Shown in pieces: positions 54,600 to 64,000 of a DNA stretch of 64,000 nucleotides. The position numbers were made by a program, and so were the translations under genes. Position 1 is the first letter of the stretch, and each line of letters opens with the position of its first letter. The notes below the pieces were generated by a model that saw nothing but the letters and a program-made list of their open reading frames with translations, was not told where the DNA came from and ran no database searches. The DNA is from Polytrichum commune. Its lineage: Eukaryota; Streptophyta; Polytrichopsida; Polytrichales; Polytrichaceae. The stretch lies in NCBI GenBank assembly GCA_950295325.1, contig OX485806.1:1-64000 (forward strand). Direction: 5' to 3'.

Positions 54600-54840
54600 T
54601 GGTTCAAATGCCCGGGGAGATTTTTGGGCATGATTGGTCAAAATCCTAGTGTTTCCAACCTAAGACGGTTGCATGTTTGTGATCTTTCAGTTTTTCTTTG
54701 ATAAATATGAGTTATATAGCGTCGATTCCTCTAGAATGATGGGTGGTTTTCCTGAAGTCTTGAACTTCGACTGGTTATTTCTCAAACTCAACTGGTTCAT
54801 ATGTAGCTAGCAGTTGGTTCTCCCCGTTCATTGGATTAGT
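54600..54840. repeat. R1, copy 2
   Basis: It matches 5150-5390 in the same orientation over about 230 bases. Confidence 0.8.
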
Positions 54841-54993
54841 TGATGACTCTACTTGTCTAAAACCAGGTCTGTAAGGTTTGAGAAAGCCTCAATGTTAGAT
54901 GTCAAAAAAGACACCTCAAAGCCCTTTCAACCACAAGATCGGCTGGGTATTCATGGTGTTTGCATAAACTTATTCATCATGAATGAAGGGGTT

Positions 54994-55152
54994 GGTCCGA
55001 GATGACCTTGAAATACCGGATGACAGTGGAGAGGTACCCAAATCCGAACGGAGGGGTTGGCGGTCCAATTCCTAGTTGTGAAATCTTTTCTCTACTTGAC
55101 GGCAAAACCAAGAGCCAACCCACCACAAGGTAGGCAATAAAAGATTCATGAG
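54994..55152 (+). mobile_element. R4, tRNA-like SINE candidate, copy 2
   Basis: Its boundaries are the same as the copy at 35450. The A-box-like gatgacagtggagagg is at 55019-55034 and the B-box-like cggtccaattcc at 55061-55072. It abuts the 3' side of LINE fragment C, so one inserted next to or into the other. Confidence 0.55.
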
Positions 55153-55790
55153 TTTGCTGAGGATTTTGTCAAGGATTTTAATATGTGGTTTGGGGTAGGG
55201 GACTCGATGGAAAACATGCAATATGCATGGTTTAATAAATTTATTGAGCGCTTTGAACAATATTTTTGAATTGTGGTTGGCAAGATTAGTAGTAGTTTGT
55301 TTTACCCTCTTGCTTTGTTCATAGTGGTTTCTTCTTTGATGTGCATTTTAAAATGGGGACAAGTTGAATGCCTAGGTATGTGTACATGGTTCTATCTGGG
55401 ACAACATTGGGAATTTTTCATTTCTGTAAGTGGTTCTTTGTGCTTACATGTGTGATTTGAATATGCTTGGTTTGAGTTTTTCTTTGTTGGGGCGTCTAGG
55501 AATTGTGCATTTGGCTAGGTTTAGGCCTATGTGGGATCATTTGGTAAATTATTGTAGTTTGTTTCATTGAGGTTGGATGTTAAGTATATTGTTGGTGAGA
55601 ATTGCTAGGTCATCGGCATATGGGTGTTGTATACATGTGCTTTTTGAGGTTCCGAAGTGGTAGCCAAGCATGCATGTATTGAGCCATCTAGGTAGTTTGA
55701 GGAAAATTGCAAATAGGTACAAGCTTAGTGGGGGCTTTGGCATGTCTCTCTTTGGTTGTGCATGGGCTTATATTTTTTTTGGGGGAAGGG
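55145..55790 (-). mobile_element. LINE reverse-transcriptase fragment (copy C)
   Basis: On the minus strand, broken frames give PPLSLYLFAIFLKL, then HPYADDLAILTNN. The YADDL box at 55620-55606 is the catalytic core of a non-LTR reverse transcriptase. Next come GLNLAKC, TYLGIQL (about 55385-55362) and KILDKILSKL near 55160. The last two line up with the YLGI and LDxxI segments of copy B, so B and C belong to one family. The fragment lacks endonuclease and RNase H. Confidence 0.8.
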
Positions 55791-58150
55791 GGGTGCTCCA
55801 AAGTAGCTTCTGTGGAATATAGTTGTAAGATTTGCATATGTGTTTCCTACTACTCCTCCCATGTCCAATGAGAAATTTAGTCTTCTATTTAAGTGTGAGG
55901 AGTATGAAGCCACACGTTAATATGAAGTCCATTTGTGTGAGATACATATCACATTGGGTATTATATTTGACATCTTCTACTCTACTTCTACTCTGAGGGC
56001 GAACACTTAGTAAATATTGTGTATACATATGCGTTAAGAGGTTATTCATTTTGGGGTGTTATATATAAGACCCTTATTTGAATGCACCTTATTGTCATAC
56101 AAACACCACTATTGCCATAAAAAGGTTATTAAGAATGTTGGAGTAAAGGTAGATGTACAAAAGGGGGCCCTATGATTTTGAGAAAAGATTGACAATAGAT
56201 GTGTTAGTTCCATCCAATTCACGTTTTCATCCATTATTGTCAAATAATAATAGTCCTCAATGACTACCTTGTTTATTCTTGTTGGGGTTTGTATTTGGGT
56301 TCTAGGTTTTTTACAAATTGGAGGCTCATGAAGCACTCATGGGCTCCCTTGAGTTTTGTTTTCAGGATTGTGGCTAAGTTATCATGCTCTTGTCTTTGTT
56401 TGCTTGATGCAATTTTTGAGTTACATGATATGGATGAAAAAATGTTCGATGACTTTCTTATCGGAAGTGAAAAACTATTTCATATATAATAAAGTCTTAC
56501 TTAATTCAAGATTTATTTTTTGTATATATAGTGGAGGCATTTATGACATTACATTAAAAATATTACTATAAATACATCAATTTATTTTCTAGCATGCCGT
56601 TAGTATATATACATTTTTTTTCCTTAAAAAGTCCTCTTATATATTTGGTTTAATTTCATAGCGACCCATGAACAATCATTTAGGTTTCCAATGAGGACTC
56701 CACCCCCGGGAGATCTAAGAATGGACACCAAATTGTCATGTGGTCAAGGGTTTTGGAAAGAGAAACCTACAGAAATTGATATTGTATCCGTAAACCAGTC
56801 AAAGAAAGAACAAAGTTCTTAATGGCCATTCAGTAATAAATAACAGGGAAGATTGTGCATGGACTATAGGACACACTAAGAGTGCCATGGTCCCACTTGG
56901 GATACCGTACTTAGTACAATGGGCTTCTAAATTTCAAGCAAATTGTGGTGCTTTTGACATACACACAACCTACGTCTAAGGCAAGTATTCAAAGGATCTC
57001 CCCCTATTTCATACCATCTATATTAAACACGTTGAGCTCATATTACTTATGTTTTTGTATTTCTTCAATAATATGACAACTTTCCGTCATTTGTCATATT
57101 AATGAGAAGACGACATCTCAATAATACGACTTTTTTTGAGTTTCCCAAAAATGTCATACGTCTAATTTCTTCCAATGGCAAGTGTGAGCCCAAAATGGTG
57201 CCCACATGTGTTATTAACCCTTTGAAACCATTAGGAGTTACATTTTGATGTTTTATAATTATTCTCAAAAATATAAAAAAAGTGAGGCTTGGTGTGAAGT
57301 TATGTTTAGGCCTTAGGCTTATGTGGTGTAGTTAATTAGAAGCTTAGCGACACGAAGGAAGTTCTTTGGTTAGGTGAGTGTAGCATGTGGTGGACCAAGG
57401 GGAGCTCCTTGAGTTTAAATATTTGAATTGGGATCCATATTGTTGGTTTAGGAGTTGAAGGCTTAGCGGATAGGATAAGAGCCTACGAAGTAGGAGAGGA
57501 TCGAGGGGCTTATCTTGAGCTTTGAGGGGTGCTCACCCCTTCCCTTCTCCTATATATTCCTTTCTCTCACCTTCTTCACTCACTTGTGTTCCTATTCACT
57601 CTCTCATCCTTCGCGCTCTTCCATCTTGCACGTGTGGGTGCACATGTGTGTGTGGGCACATGAGCATGTTGTATTGAGAGGGAAGTGTGGATAAAAGGGA
57701 GAGGTTCATACAAGGCCCCCTTACCCTCTCCCTTCCCCTTTCTTTCTTTCTCTCTCCCTCTTGTTGTTCCTTTCATAGAATTGAATTTTAGAATTAGAGT
57801 TGTGTGGGAATTAGTAGAAAGATTAGTGGAATTAATAAAATTCATGGAGACTTATAGGGGACTTAGTAAGGTTAAGTGTAATAGTTGGTCAACCCTTGAG
57901 AAGGCCAATGCTCTATCTATTCAAGAGACTAGCATTAATAAAGCATCATGATTTGAAGTGAGTTGGGAGCTTGTTGAGATGGAAGTACATTCCATGTTAC
58001 CACGAGGTTTGGTATGACACATGTGATTCTCAAAACCATCACCCGGACTAGGACGCTTAAGGGTGGTGGGTTTGGCCTCACAACAAGGTTTAAATGAAGT
58101 CCATTGTACACAAGACCTTGAGGGCAAGTAACAGAATTTTCTCATTGTCG
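55791..58150. other. Spacer with repeat shared with 19560-19780 and R2 piece
   Basis: 56310-56090 (minus) matches 19560-19780. A short R2 piece lies at 56700-56760. A CT-rich, promoter-like stretch occurs at 57530-57770 with ORFs on both strands but no motif. No gene is supported. Confidence 0.45.
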
Positions 58151-58159
58151 AATAATGCT

Positions 58160-58880
58160 ACTTCACTTTATGCTAGAGTTTGAGGACCTAAGAGCACCCA
58201 ATATATTTGAATAGATGAAAGACCTACATGAATTCCTAAATTACATGAGATGGATAACATTCCTAGTCTATGGAATGTTGTATCAAGCCCACCTCAAACA
58301 TGTGGGTCTAACACAAAATATGTAGAACATGACACAATTTCAAAAATCTCAAAACCCTTGGTTTATTACAACTCATTGTGTGAAAAGACCACAAGAAAAA
58401 CAACACCAACTGCATGTTGGTGTGAATGAGGGACACTTCATCCTTGATCGTAGCCACAAGCTCATATGTGAACATGGAAAGGGTTTACGAAAGGTCACAT
58501 AGTAAATAGGATGGTAATGAAATAGAAAAATTTGGTTTTTAATCCAGTTGTGTAAGGTAGACGTGCCTAATTAAGTTCCTTATTGTAACTGAACACCTAT
58601 ATTTGATGGTATATGGTTAGGTGTGGCTCCAAGAATGGATACCAAAATTAGATGTGTTTAAAAAAGATTGGACTATATGCTCAAAATTTGTTAATCATCC
58701 CAAGCTCAATAGCCAACATAATTCGAGGACCTAAGTGACGATTTAATGATTACAATAATCCTGACTTTGATAATGAATAAGATATTCATATAAGCTCTGA
58801 AATTTATGAAAAAATTGTTGCAATTTCAATTTGGATTTGCTAATCATCTCATACTAATTACATGTTTCATATTCTAGGAG
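58160..58880 (+). repeat. R6, R5-like and R2 copies in a row
   Basis: R6 (58160-58400), an R5-like phrase (gaatgagggacacttc, 58425-58445) and a full R2 copy (58550-58880) follow in direct succession. R6 is likewise followed by R5 at 32530-33000. Confidence 0.65.
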
Positions 58881-60360
58881 AAAGTGGGCTAGTTAGCAAA
58901 TGTAAAACTTATTTGTTATGTGTTCTAGAAAGGCACGGAATGTGAGGGCCCGATCACACCAAAGGGACAATGCATTTTTTGTAGGTGAATAAATCTCCCA
59001 CAATGACTTCTATGGTGGGCCATCACCATCTAACCTGTATGACATCGCTGGAGATGGCCACAACCCACACTCTGACGTCCATGTTTGGACATGAGTTGGA
59101 CGCACAGGGCCCACCACCAAAAAAGGCAGTTCCTTCAAGATTAACCTCTGCTGGTCACTCTCTTCCAGTTGCTACACATTGAAAGTTTCCTTATAAGACA
59201 CTTTCCTCATTGGGTTGTGCATCTCTGGATTCAACACAACTTCAAGTTAGTTTCTTCAACTCTTCACGTTCAAGCGGTTATTTCTTAAACTCTACCGGTT
59301 CATCTGTGACTAGTAGTAGGTTCTTTGCGTTCATTCTTCTTATATATACAAGATCATTCTAAACCTTCAAGATCCATTATAAGAGGAAGAATAATTGCCC
59401 CCCAAAAGTCTACACCAACTTGTTTGACCGGTCACGACAGTGGCCACCGGCCGCCAAAATGCTAAGCAAACCGTAGTGGCATTCCCAACTATTTCACATC
59501 CAACAGAAAGTTGTACAACTTTGTACAACTTTCTGCATAATGTACAACAATGGTGTATGAGTGCAGAGAGGGTCCCGCCCCAACATACACCAGCAGTAAC
59601 CATTGTTGTACATTATATTTTAGCATTAGGTTGGTAATAATAATATATATGGTAGGTATGAATCCGTACTCTGGCTAGCTGTTGCGACAATCTCCGCTCT
59701 ACATCAACCACTTCTTTCTGCGGGGTTGCGTTTTGTCGGTTTTTATTCATGGACACAGTTGTTCGCATAGCTTTGGGCAAACTGCAATTTTCCTAGCTTG
59801 TGCAATGTCGAACAACAGTCTGTTGAACTGGTAACTTAGTAGTCTAGATTCCAGTATTCTGCCTCCTCTGCACACTCTAGCTGAACAAAGTATTGAAAGA
59901 TGAACCTAGATTTGTGATGTGAAGTAGTGTCCATCGGGAGTTCGAGGTTATGACAAGATGAATCTGGAAGCAAGGGACGAGAGTGGGAAGCGTGAAGGGA
60001 TCTGGGTGCGAAGTTGCTGTTGCCTAGGAGAGTGTTTCTATATATTTAAGCAAGTAAGGGGGCCTTGTGGTTGTGGGTAATTTTGATGTGGAAGACGATG
60101 CATGCCAGCATGTCAGCTCTAGGCTAATTAACAAATGTATACAAGTTTAGAGGCTGGGGCGGGTGTGGACTCAATAATCAGCTTCGATGTCTGTTTACAT
60201 CAAATCAATTTCAGCAAAGCAGGGCGATTTGATGGGCGTTGTTATGGAAAGTGGCCCTCGACAGCATGGGAATCAAGTAGTAAGCAAGTAAAAGACGGAT
60301 GGGAGGGTTGACTGCTAATAAGGAAGCGGTGAGCTTTGGTGCTTCGAGGTGAGAAATTTG
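58881..60360. other. Spacer, R1 piece, hairpins and LysM gene promoter
   Basis: An R1 fragment lies at 59240-59340. Two perfect hairpins lie in 59504-59615. A TATA-like ctatatattt at 60038-60047 stands about 310 bases before the LysM gene's first ATG. No other gene is visible. Confidence 0.5.
59504..59615. repeat. Two adjacent hairpins
   Basis: Hairpin 1 has 14-base arms cagaaagttgtaca (59504-59517) and complement (59522-59535) with a 4-base loop. Hairpin 2 has 16-base perfect arms (59538-59553 and 59600-59615), with further pairing of ggtgtatg/catacacc inside. Both share the gtacaac word. Confidence 0.9.
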
Positions 60361-61753
60361 ATGACCCTGATGTTAGGAGGAAACACGAATGGGCTCCCTA
60401 ATGTGTTGTTTGGGATGCTTTTCAGAAGCAGAATTGTTTTGGTGTTGGCTGTACTAGTGATGGACAGCTCCTTAGCCCAGCAAGATTACAACCTTACTCA
60501 GGGTTACCAATGCTCGGGGGAAAAGAATTCTTGCAGGACATATGCCTTGTACAAGACTGTTGATTTCAGCCAAACAATTGCCAAAGTGGGTGGGTACTTC
60601 GACGCGGATCCCTCGAGCATTGCAGACTTAAGCGGGTTGATCCAGGGTGGCCTGTACAGCCCTTTGCCAGCGCAACAACACCTGTACATTCCTTTGGATT
60701 GCACTTGTGTAAATGCAACTATGCAAAAAGATGTCACACACACTATACTTGGAGGGGATACATTTTGGTTATTGTCAATCACACCGTATGGTAATTTGAC
60801 GACATATGAGGCCATGGAGATCACAAACCCCACACTAGTCCCTACCAATTTACAAACAGGTCAAGTGATTATAGTGCCCATCTTTTGTGCCTGCCCAACT
60901 ACCTTGCAAGCAACTGATTATGGGACTAAGATCTTGCTCACCTATGTGGTGGAGCAAGGTGACACGCTGGAACGCATCAGCAACTACTTCAATATCACAC
61001 GTGCCGAACTATGTGCAGCCAACAAATTGGAGCTCAACTACACTGGTCTTATTGCCTATACCACCCTACTTGTCCCTCTTCAGAAATTACCAGCGTTGTC
61101 ATCTATTGCTTTCGTCTCAATCGATCCCACTGTCCCAACTCCTGGGACTTCTACTCACAGTACGAGGATTATTGAAATTGCAGCTATTCTTGGTGGAATA
61201 GTGTTTATTGTGGTGGTTATGAGTGCATTTATTATCTTTTACAAGAAAGAATACCTCACAACCAGACGACTCGACCACAATCTCCGACGCCAACTCCATG
61301 AAAGTACGAACATTGATGTCAATTTTTTTCCTTCTCCATTCTGCAGCTACACCAAAAGCGTTCAGTTTTCTGTAGGTAGAATTTATAATGGTGATTTCCA
61401 GATCATGTGAGTGGCAACACATAAAATGATATTGTCTTTAACCAATATATGTGAAACTATCTGGAAGAATTCTACAAAACTAACATCATTTCTACTAGTT
61501 TGATCAAAGACTTTGTGGTCATGCTGAACTCTTAATTATTATCAGGACTATTGGGAGGATGATGTGTCATGGGTCATCTGTTCAAGTGGTTGCCAGACTA
61601 ATTATCAACATCTTGTGTGTGGCCATCTTGACAGAATTTCAACAGTTTGAAGTTAATCCCACAATCTTCAAATATGACGAGTTACATGCTGCTACAAATG
61701 GATTCCATCCTGAGATGAAGTTAGGCGAAGGAGGCTATGGGGTCGTCTACAAG
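60361..61753 (+). CDS. LysM receptor-like kinase, ectodomain and kinase start
   Basis: LysM receptor-like proteins bind chitin or lipo-chitin signals at the plasma membrane. Exon 1 (60361-61303) codes for a hydrophobic signal segment (about residues 19-38), an ectodomain with paired CxC motifs (CTC and CAC) that separate three LysM units, N-glycosylation sites, and a membrane helix (AILGGIVFIVVVMSAFIIF). Exon 2 (61635-61753) joins in phase and supplies FKYDELHAATNGFHPEMKLG and the P-loop GEGGYGVVYK, then a donor. The LYK/LYR ectodomain is ordinary, but the kinase start resembles other receptor kinases (LRR-VIII or DUF26-like) more than CERK1 or LYR types. I use the first ATG; a GTG-started frame upstream is not a plant start. 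Without splicing the frame stops at 61410. Downstream the kinase seems broken. Confidence 0.75.
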
Positions 61754-62053
61754 GTAAATGCACTACTTAGCATTCAATCAAGTTCTCTTCCATCATTAAC
61801 TAATGTTGAATACATCGATGAGTTTGATCAACGAAATCAAGTGATAGTGGTTTTCTGGAATGACCTTTAATTTATTTGTGTGCAACTATGTGATAAAAAA
61901 ATCTACTACTTCGATTGTCATGAACAACCAACTTCAGGAGTATTTTGAAGTGTTACAAATGAGTGCAATTCTCAATTCACCTTGATTTCTTGGAATGGAA
62001 CTAGAGATCTATTTAGTGTTTATTTATAATGATCTAGTGATCTAATCTATCAG

Positions 62054-62263
62054 GAAAAACAACACTTAAGTTAAACAGTGCCTCCAAACCCATCAACTTA
62101 GCAAAGCAGTTTGTGATGCAATTATTGCCACACCCATCCACCTTATAGTCCTAAGGTGCTTCGCTATCTTTCATGCGGGGTTTATGGGGGGCTTATTGAG
62201 AACGCAAACCTAGATAGCAATGCTTCTATTGGCTTTCTTCTATGCTCATGTTATGCTTCTAAG
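62054..62263 (+). pseudogene. Degenerate kinase exon of the LysM gene
   Basis: The block lies between a cag acceptor and an AAG/GTGAGTG donor. Fragments in three different frames recall kinase subdomains III-V: KQF then HPSTL, IIATPIHLIVLRCF (compare NEIAT..H.NLV.LRGCC), and ENANLDS (compare VYEYxENANLD). In the phase set by the preceding exon it hits a stop within seven codons. At least two frameshifts would be needed. Subdomains VI-XI are not seen before the window ends, so the kinase is probably non-functional, unless intact exons lie far downstream. Confidence 0.4.
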
Positions 62264-62663
62264 GTGAGTGCATCAATTATGGATTTTTATTTATTTTATT
62301 TCAGCAAATATAGAGGATTCATAACACAATTGATAAGTATACAAGCATAATTCAAATGGGTCTACATGAGAGTAGAGCTTGTTAATTTTGAGTCAAGCTG
62401 AACATCCTTTGAATTCTTGAATTAAAAGTCATAGATAAGTCATAATGGTTTTCTTTCATATATATTTCAATATAGAATTGGATATATATTTATACGTTAG
62501 CACTCATTATAGGGGCACTCACCTCATTTGTAAATGTGTGAAATATGCTTCAGAGGACATGACATTCTTTCCTTCTTAGGCGTCCCAGTGCAAACCACAA
62601 GTCCTCCTCTCAAGACCCTCTTCACACTATCAATACACTAAAAACTTCCCACTGCAATGACTA

Positions 62664-63030
62664 CACTAAACAATCCTCTTAGTGTGGGTGGAAAATTAGC
62701 ATGAAAATACTTGGCTTGGGCTAAACTAATTTTCTAGTCAAGATGGAATTAACACGGGTCCAAGACCATGGGTCTTCTCCTAAGTCTTCATGAAGACTTT
62801 CGGCCAACAAATTGAAAATTAGCTATAGGAAACAAGAAAGTAGCACAATGTAAAATTATTATCCACATTCATTTTCTAGGAAAGAAAAAATTAATGTGAT
62901 CCATGCTATTTTTTTGCTAGAAATATAGTGTGAGTTTAAAATAAATGTGGCCCACATTGATTCTCATTATATGATTAGTGTGGACTCTAGAAAATTATTG
63001 CGGCCCACATGGGTATGGGACTATTTATTA
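62664..63030 (-). mobile_element. R7, CACTA-like miniature element, copy 2
   Basis: This is the reverse-oriented partner of 12758-13050. The plus-strand left end is cactaaacaatcctcttagtg followed by tgggtggaaaattagcatg. The far end is gtatgggactatttat. The left terminus itself is a near-palindrome (62664-62684). Confidence 0.6.
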
Positions 63031-64000
63031 TACTTGATGATTTCCGCCCATGGGGGTGTGACTTAGTCAAATTTAGATGGAATTGTGCAAGCAAAGATAT
63101 GGCGTAGTTTATTATTTGTACCTAAAATGTTGAATTTATTTAGAGGTAATATATGATGGATAAATTTTTCCAAATTAGATTATAACTAATATAAGGTCCT
63201 ATAAAAACATATCCAATTTAGTTTCTTTATATATAATAAACTGTGTGGGATAGATTATCTTCAAGTTGATAATGGACCATTTGTGTGTTGCTTGTGCCAT
63301 TGAGTATGTAATGGCAACATTTTTTGAACCTAAGATATTGAAAGTTTAGAATTTTTGGTTGTTGATACGAAAGCATCTGGCATTTGGAACCCAATGTTTC
63401 ATGGTGCCATTCTTTAATAACTTAGTCTTAGTTTTGGGACTCAAAATGTTAGAAAGATCTTTGTCTTTAATCTTTGAATCTTACTTTTCTAATTCACTTC
63501 AATTCATTATAATAAATTTAAGGGCAAGCATAATCCCCACCTTTCACAATTTGTAAGTATAATAGGGACCCTTAAATACCATGAATTAGATAATTAGATA
63601 ATTAAATGGTCCATTTAATTAGTCCGAGCCAACAAATACCCCCTACAATAATACCCCTCGGTTGCACGTGATATACAACCCTTTCCAAGGAGTTCTTGTG
63701 CCCCCCCCCCCCCCAACCTTTTTTAGTTTAGTTCATGTATCATATAGTAGGCAATATTCCACTAGGTCTCACTCATGAATTTCAAAAAAAAAAACTATGT
63801 CAGAACACATACAACTTCATCAATAAAACTTTGAGTTAAATTTTATGAAACTCTTAGAATTAAATATAAGCCTCACAATGACATTTCTGAATATCCGTGG
63901 AGACACCCAAATGATATTCTTTAAGTTTTGGAAACATCCTAGGAAGATGCGGAGTCATGACGTACACCCATTATGGAAAACACTGAACTTGTTCACAACC
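63031..64000. other. AT-rich end of window
   Basis: No gene or kinase exon is recognised. A C run lies at 63701-63714. If the LysM gene continues, its remaining exons are beyond the window. Confidence 0.5.

Noticed and set aside
60504-60848. 114-codon minus ORF within the LysM exon
   Set aside because: It is a shadow of the LysM coding frame on the opposite strand.

Overview
The window is the left end of a land-plant chromosome. It opens with about 1.09 kb of the plant-type telomere repeat (C-rich strand CCCTAAA). Every protein gene I could rebuild has many short GT-AG introns. The genes include plant-type enzymes: a chloroplast-targeted ribose-5-phosphate isomerase, a UDP-glucose pyrophosphorylase and a LysM receptor-like protein. 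I cannot name the species. A bryophyte or other non-seed plant would fit the cyanobacterial-looking isomerase and the unusual LysM receptor, but that is inference.

Layout. 1-1094: telomere, with variant units at its inner edge, then a short inverted TTTAGGG block (1397-1488). 4062-11243: diphthine-ammonia ligase (DPH6 type), minus strand, 12 coding exons rebuilt end to end (738 aa). 12758-13050: CACTA-like element. 14873-17115: ribose-5-phosphate isomerase, plus strand, two exons (333 aa). 18240-19310: endonuclease part of a decayed LINE. 20540-21250: hAT-like deletion derivative. 24050-26874: a CCDC124/Lso2-type ribosome-binding protein, plus strand, two exons (230 aa), with a repeat-built leader and a MITE plus an old repeat in its intron. 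28540-31920: old repeat followed by a G-depleted LINE carrying reverse-transcriptase tail and RNase H. 32-41.5 kb: gene-poor, nested old repeats and microsatellites. 41718-47970: UDP-glucose pyrophosphorylase, plus strand, 21 coding exons (480 aa). 48-59.5 kb: repeats, including a pogo/Tigger-like element with intact ends (51034-52290), tRNA-like SINE copies, and a minus-strand LINE reverse-transcriptase fragment. 60361-62263: LysM receptor-like gene whose kinase part starts normally and then breaks down.

The four intact genes are housekeeping functions with no shared pathway: diphthamide synthesis on elongation factor 2, the Calvin/pentose-phosphate cycles, ribosome recovery, and UDP-glucose supply. 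They sit as gene islands of higher GC separated by AT-rich repeat sea. At least eight dispersed repeat families recur in this one window. I call them R1-R8 and give their coordinates. R2 is the most frequent and also occurs in reverse orientation. All exon joins were made by eye from splice sites and reading phase; no alignment or database search was run.
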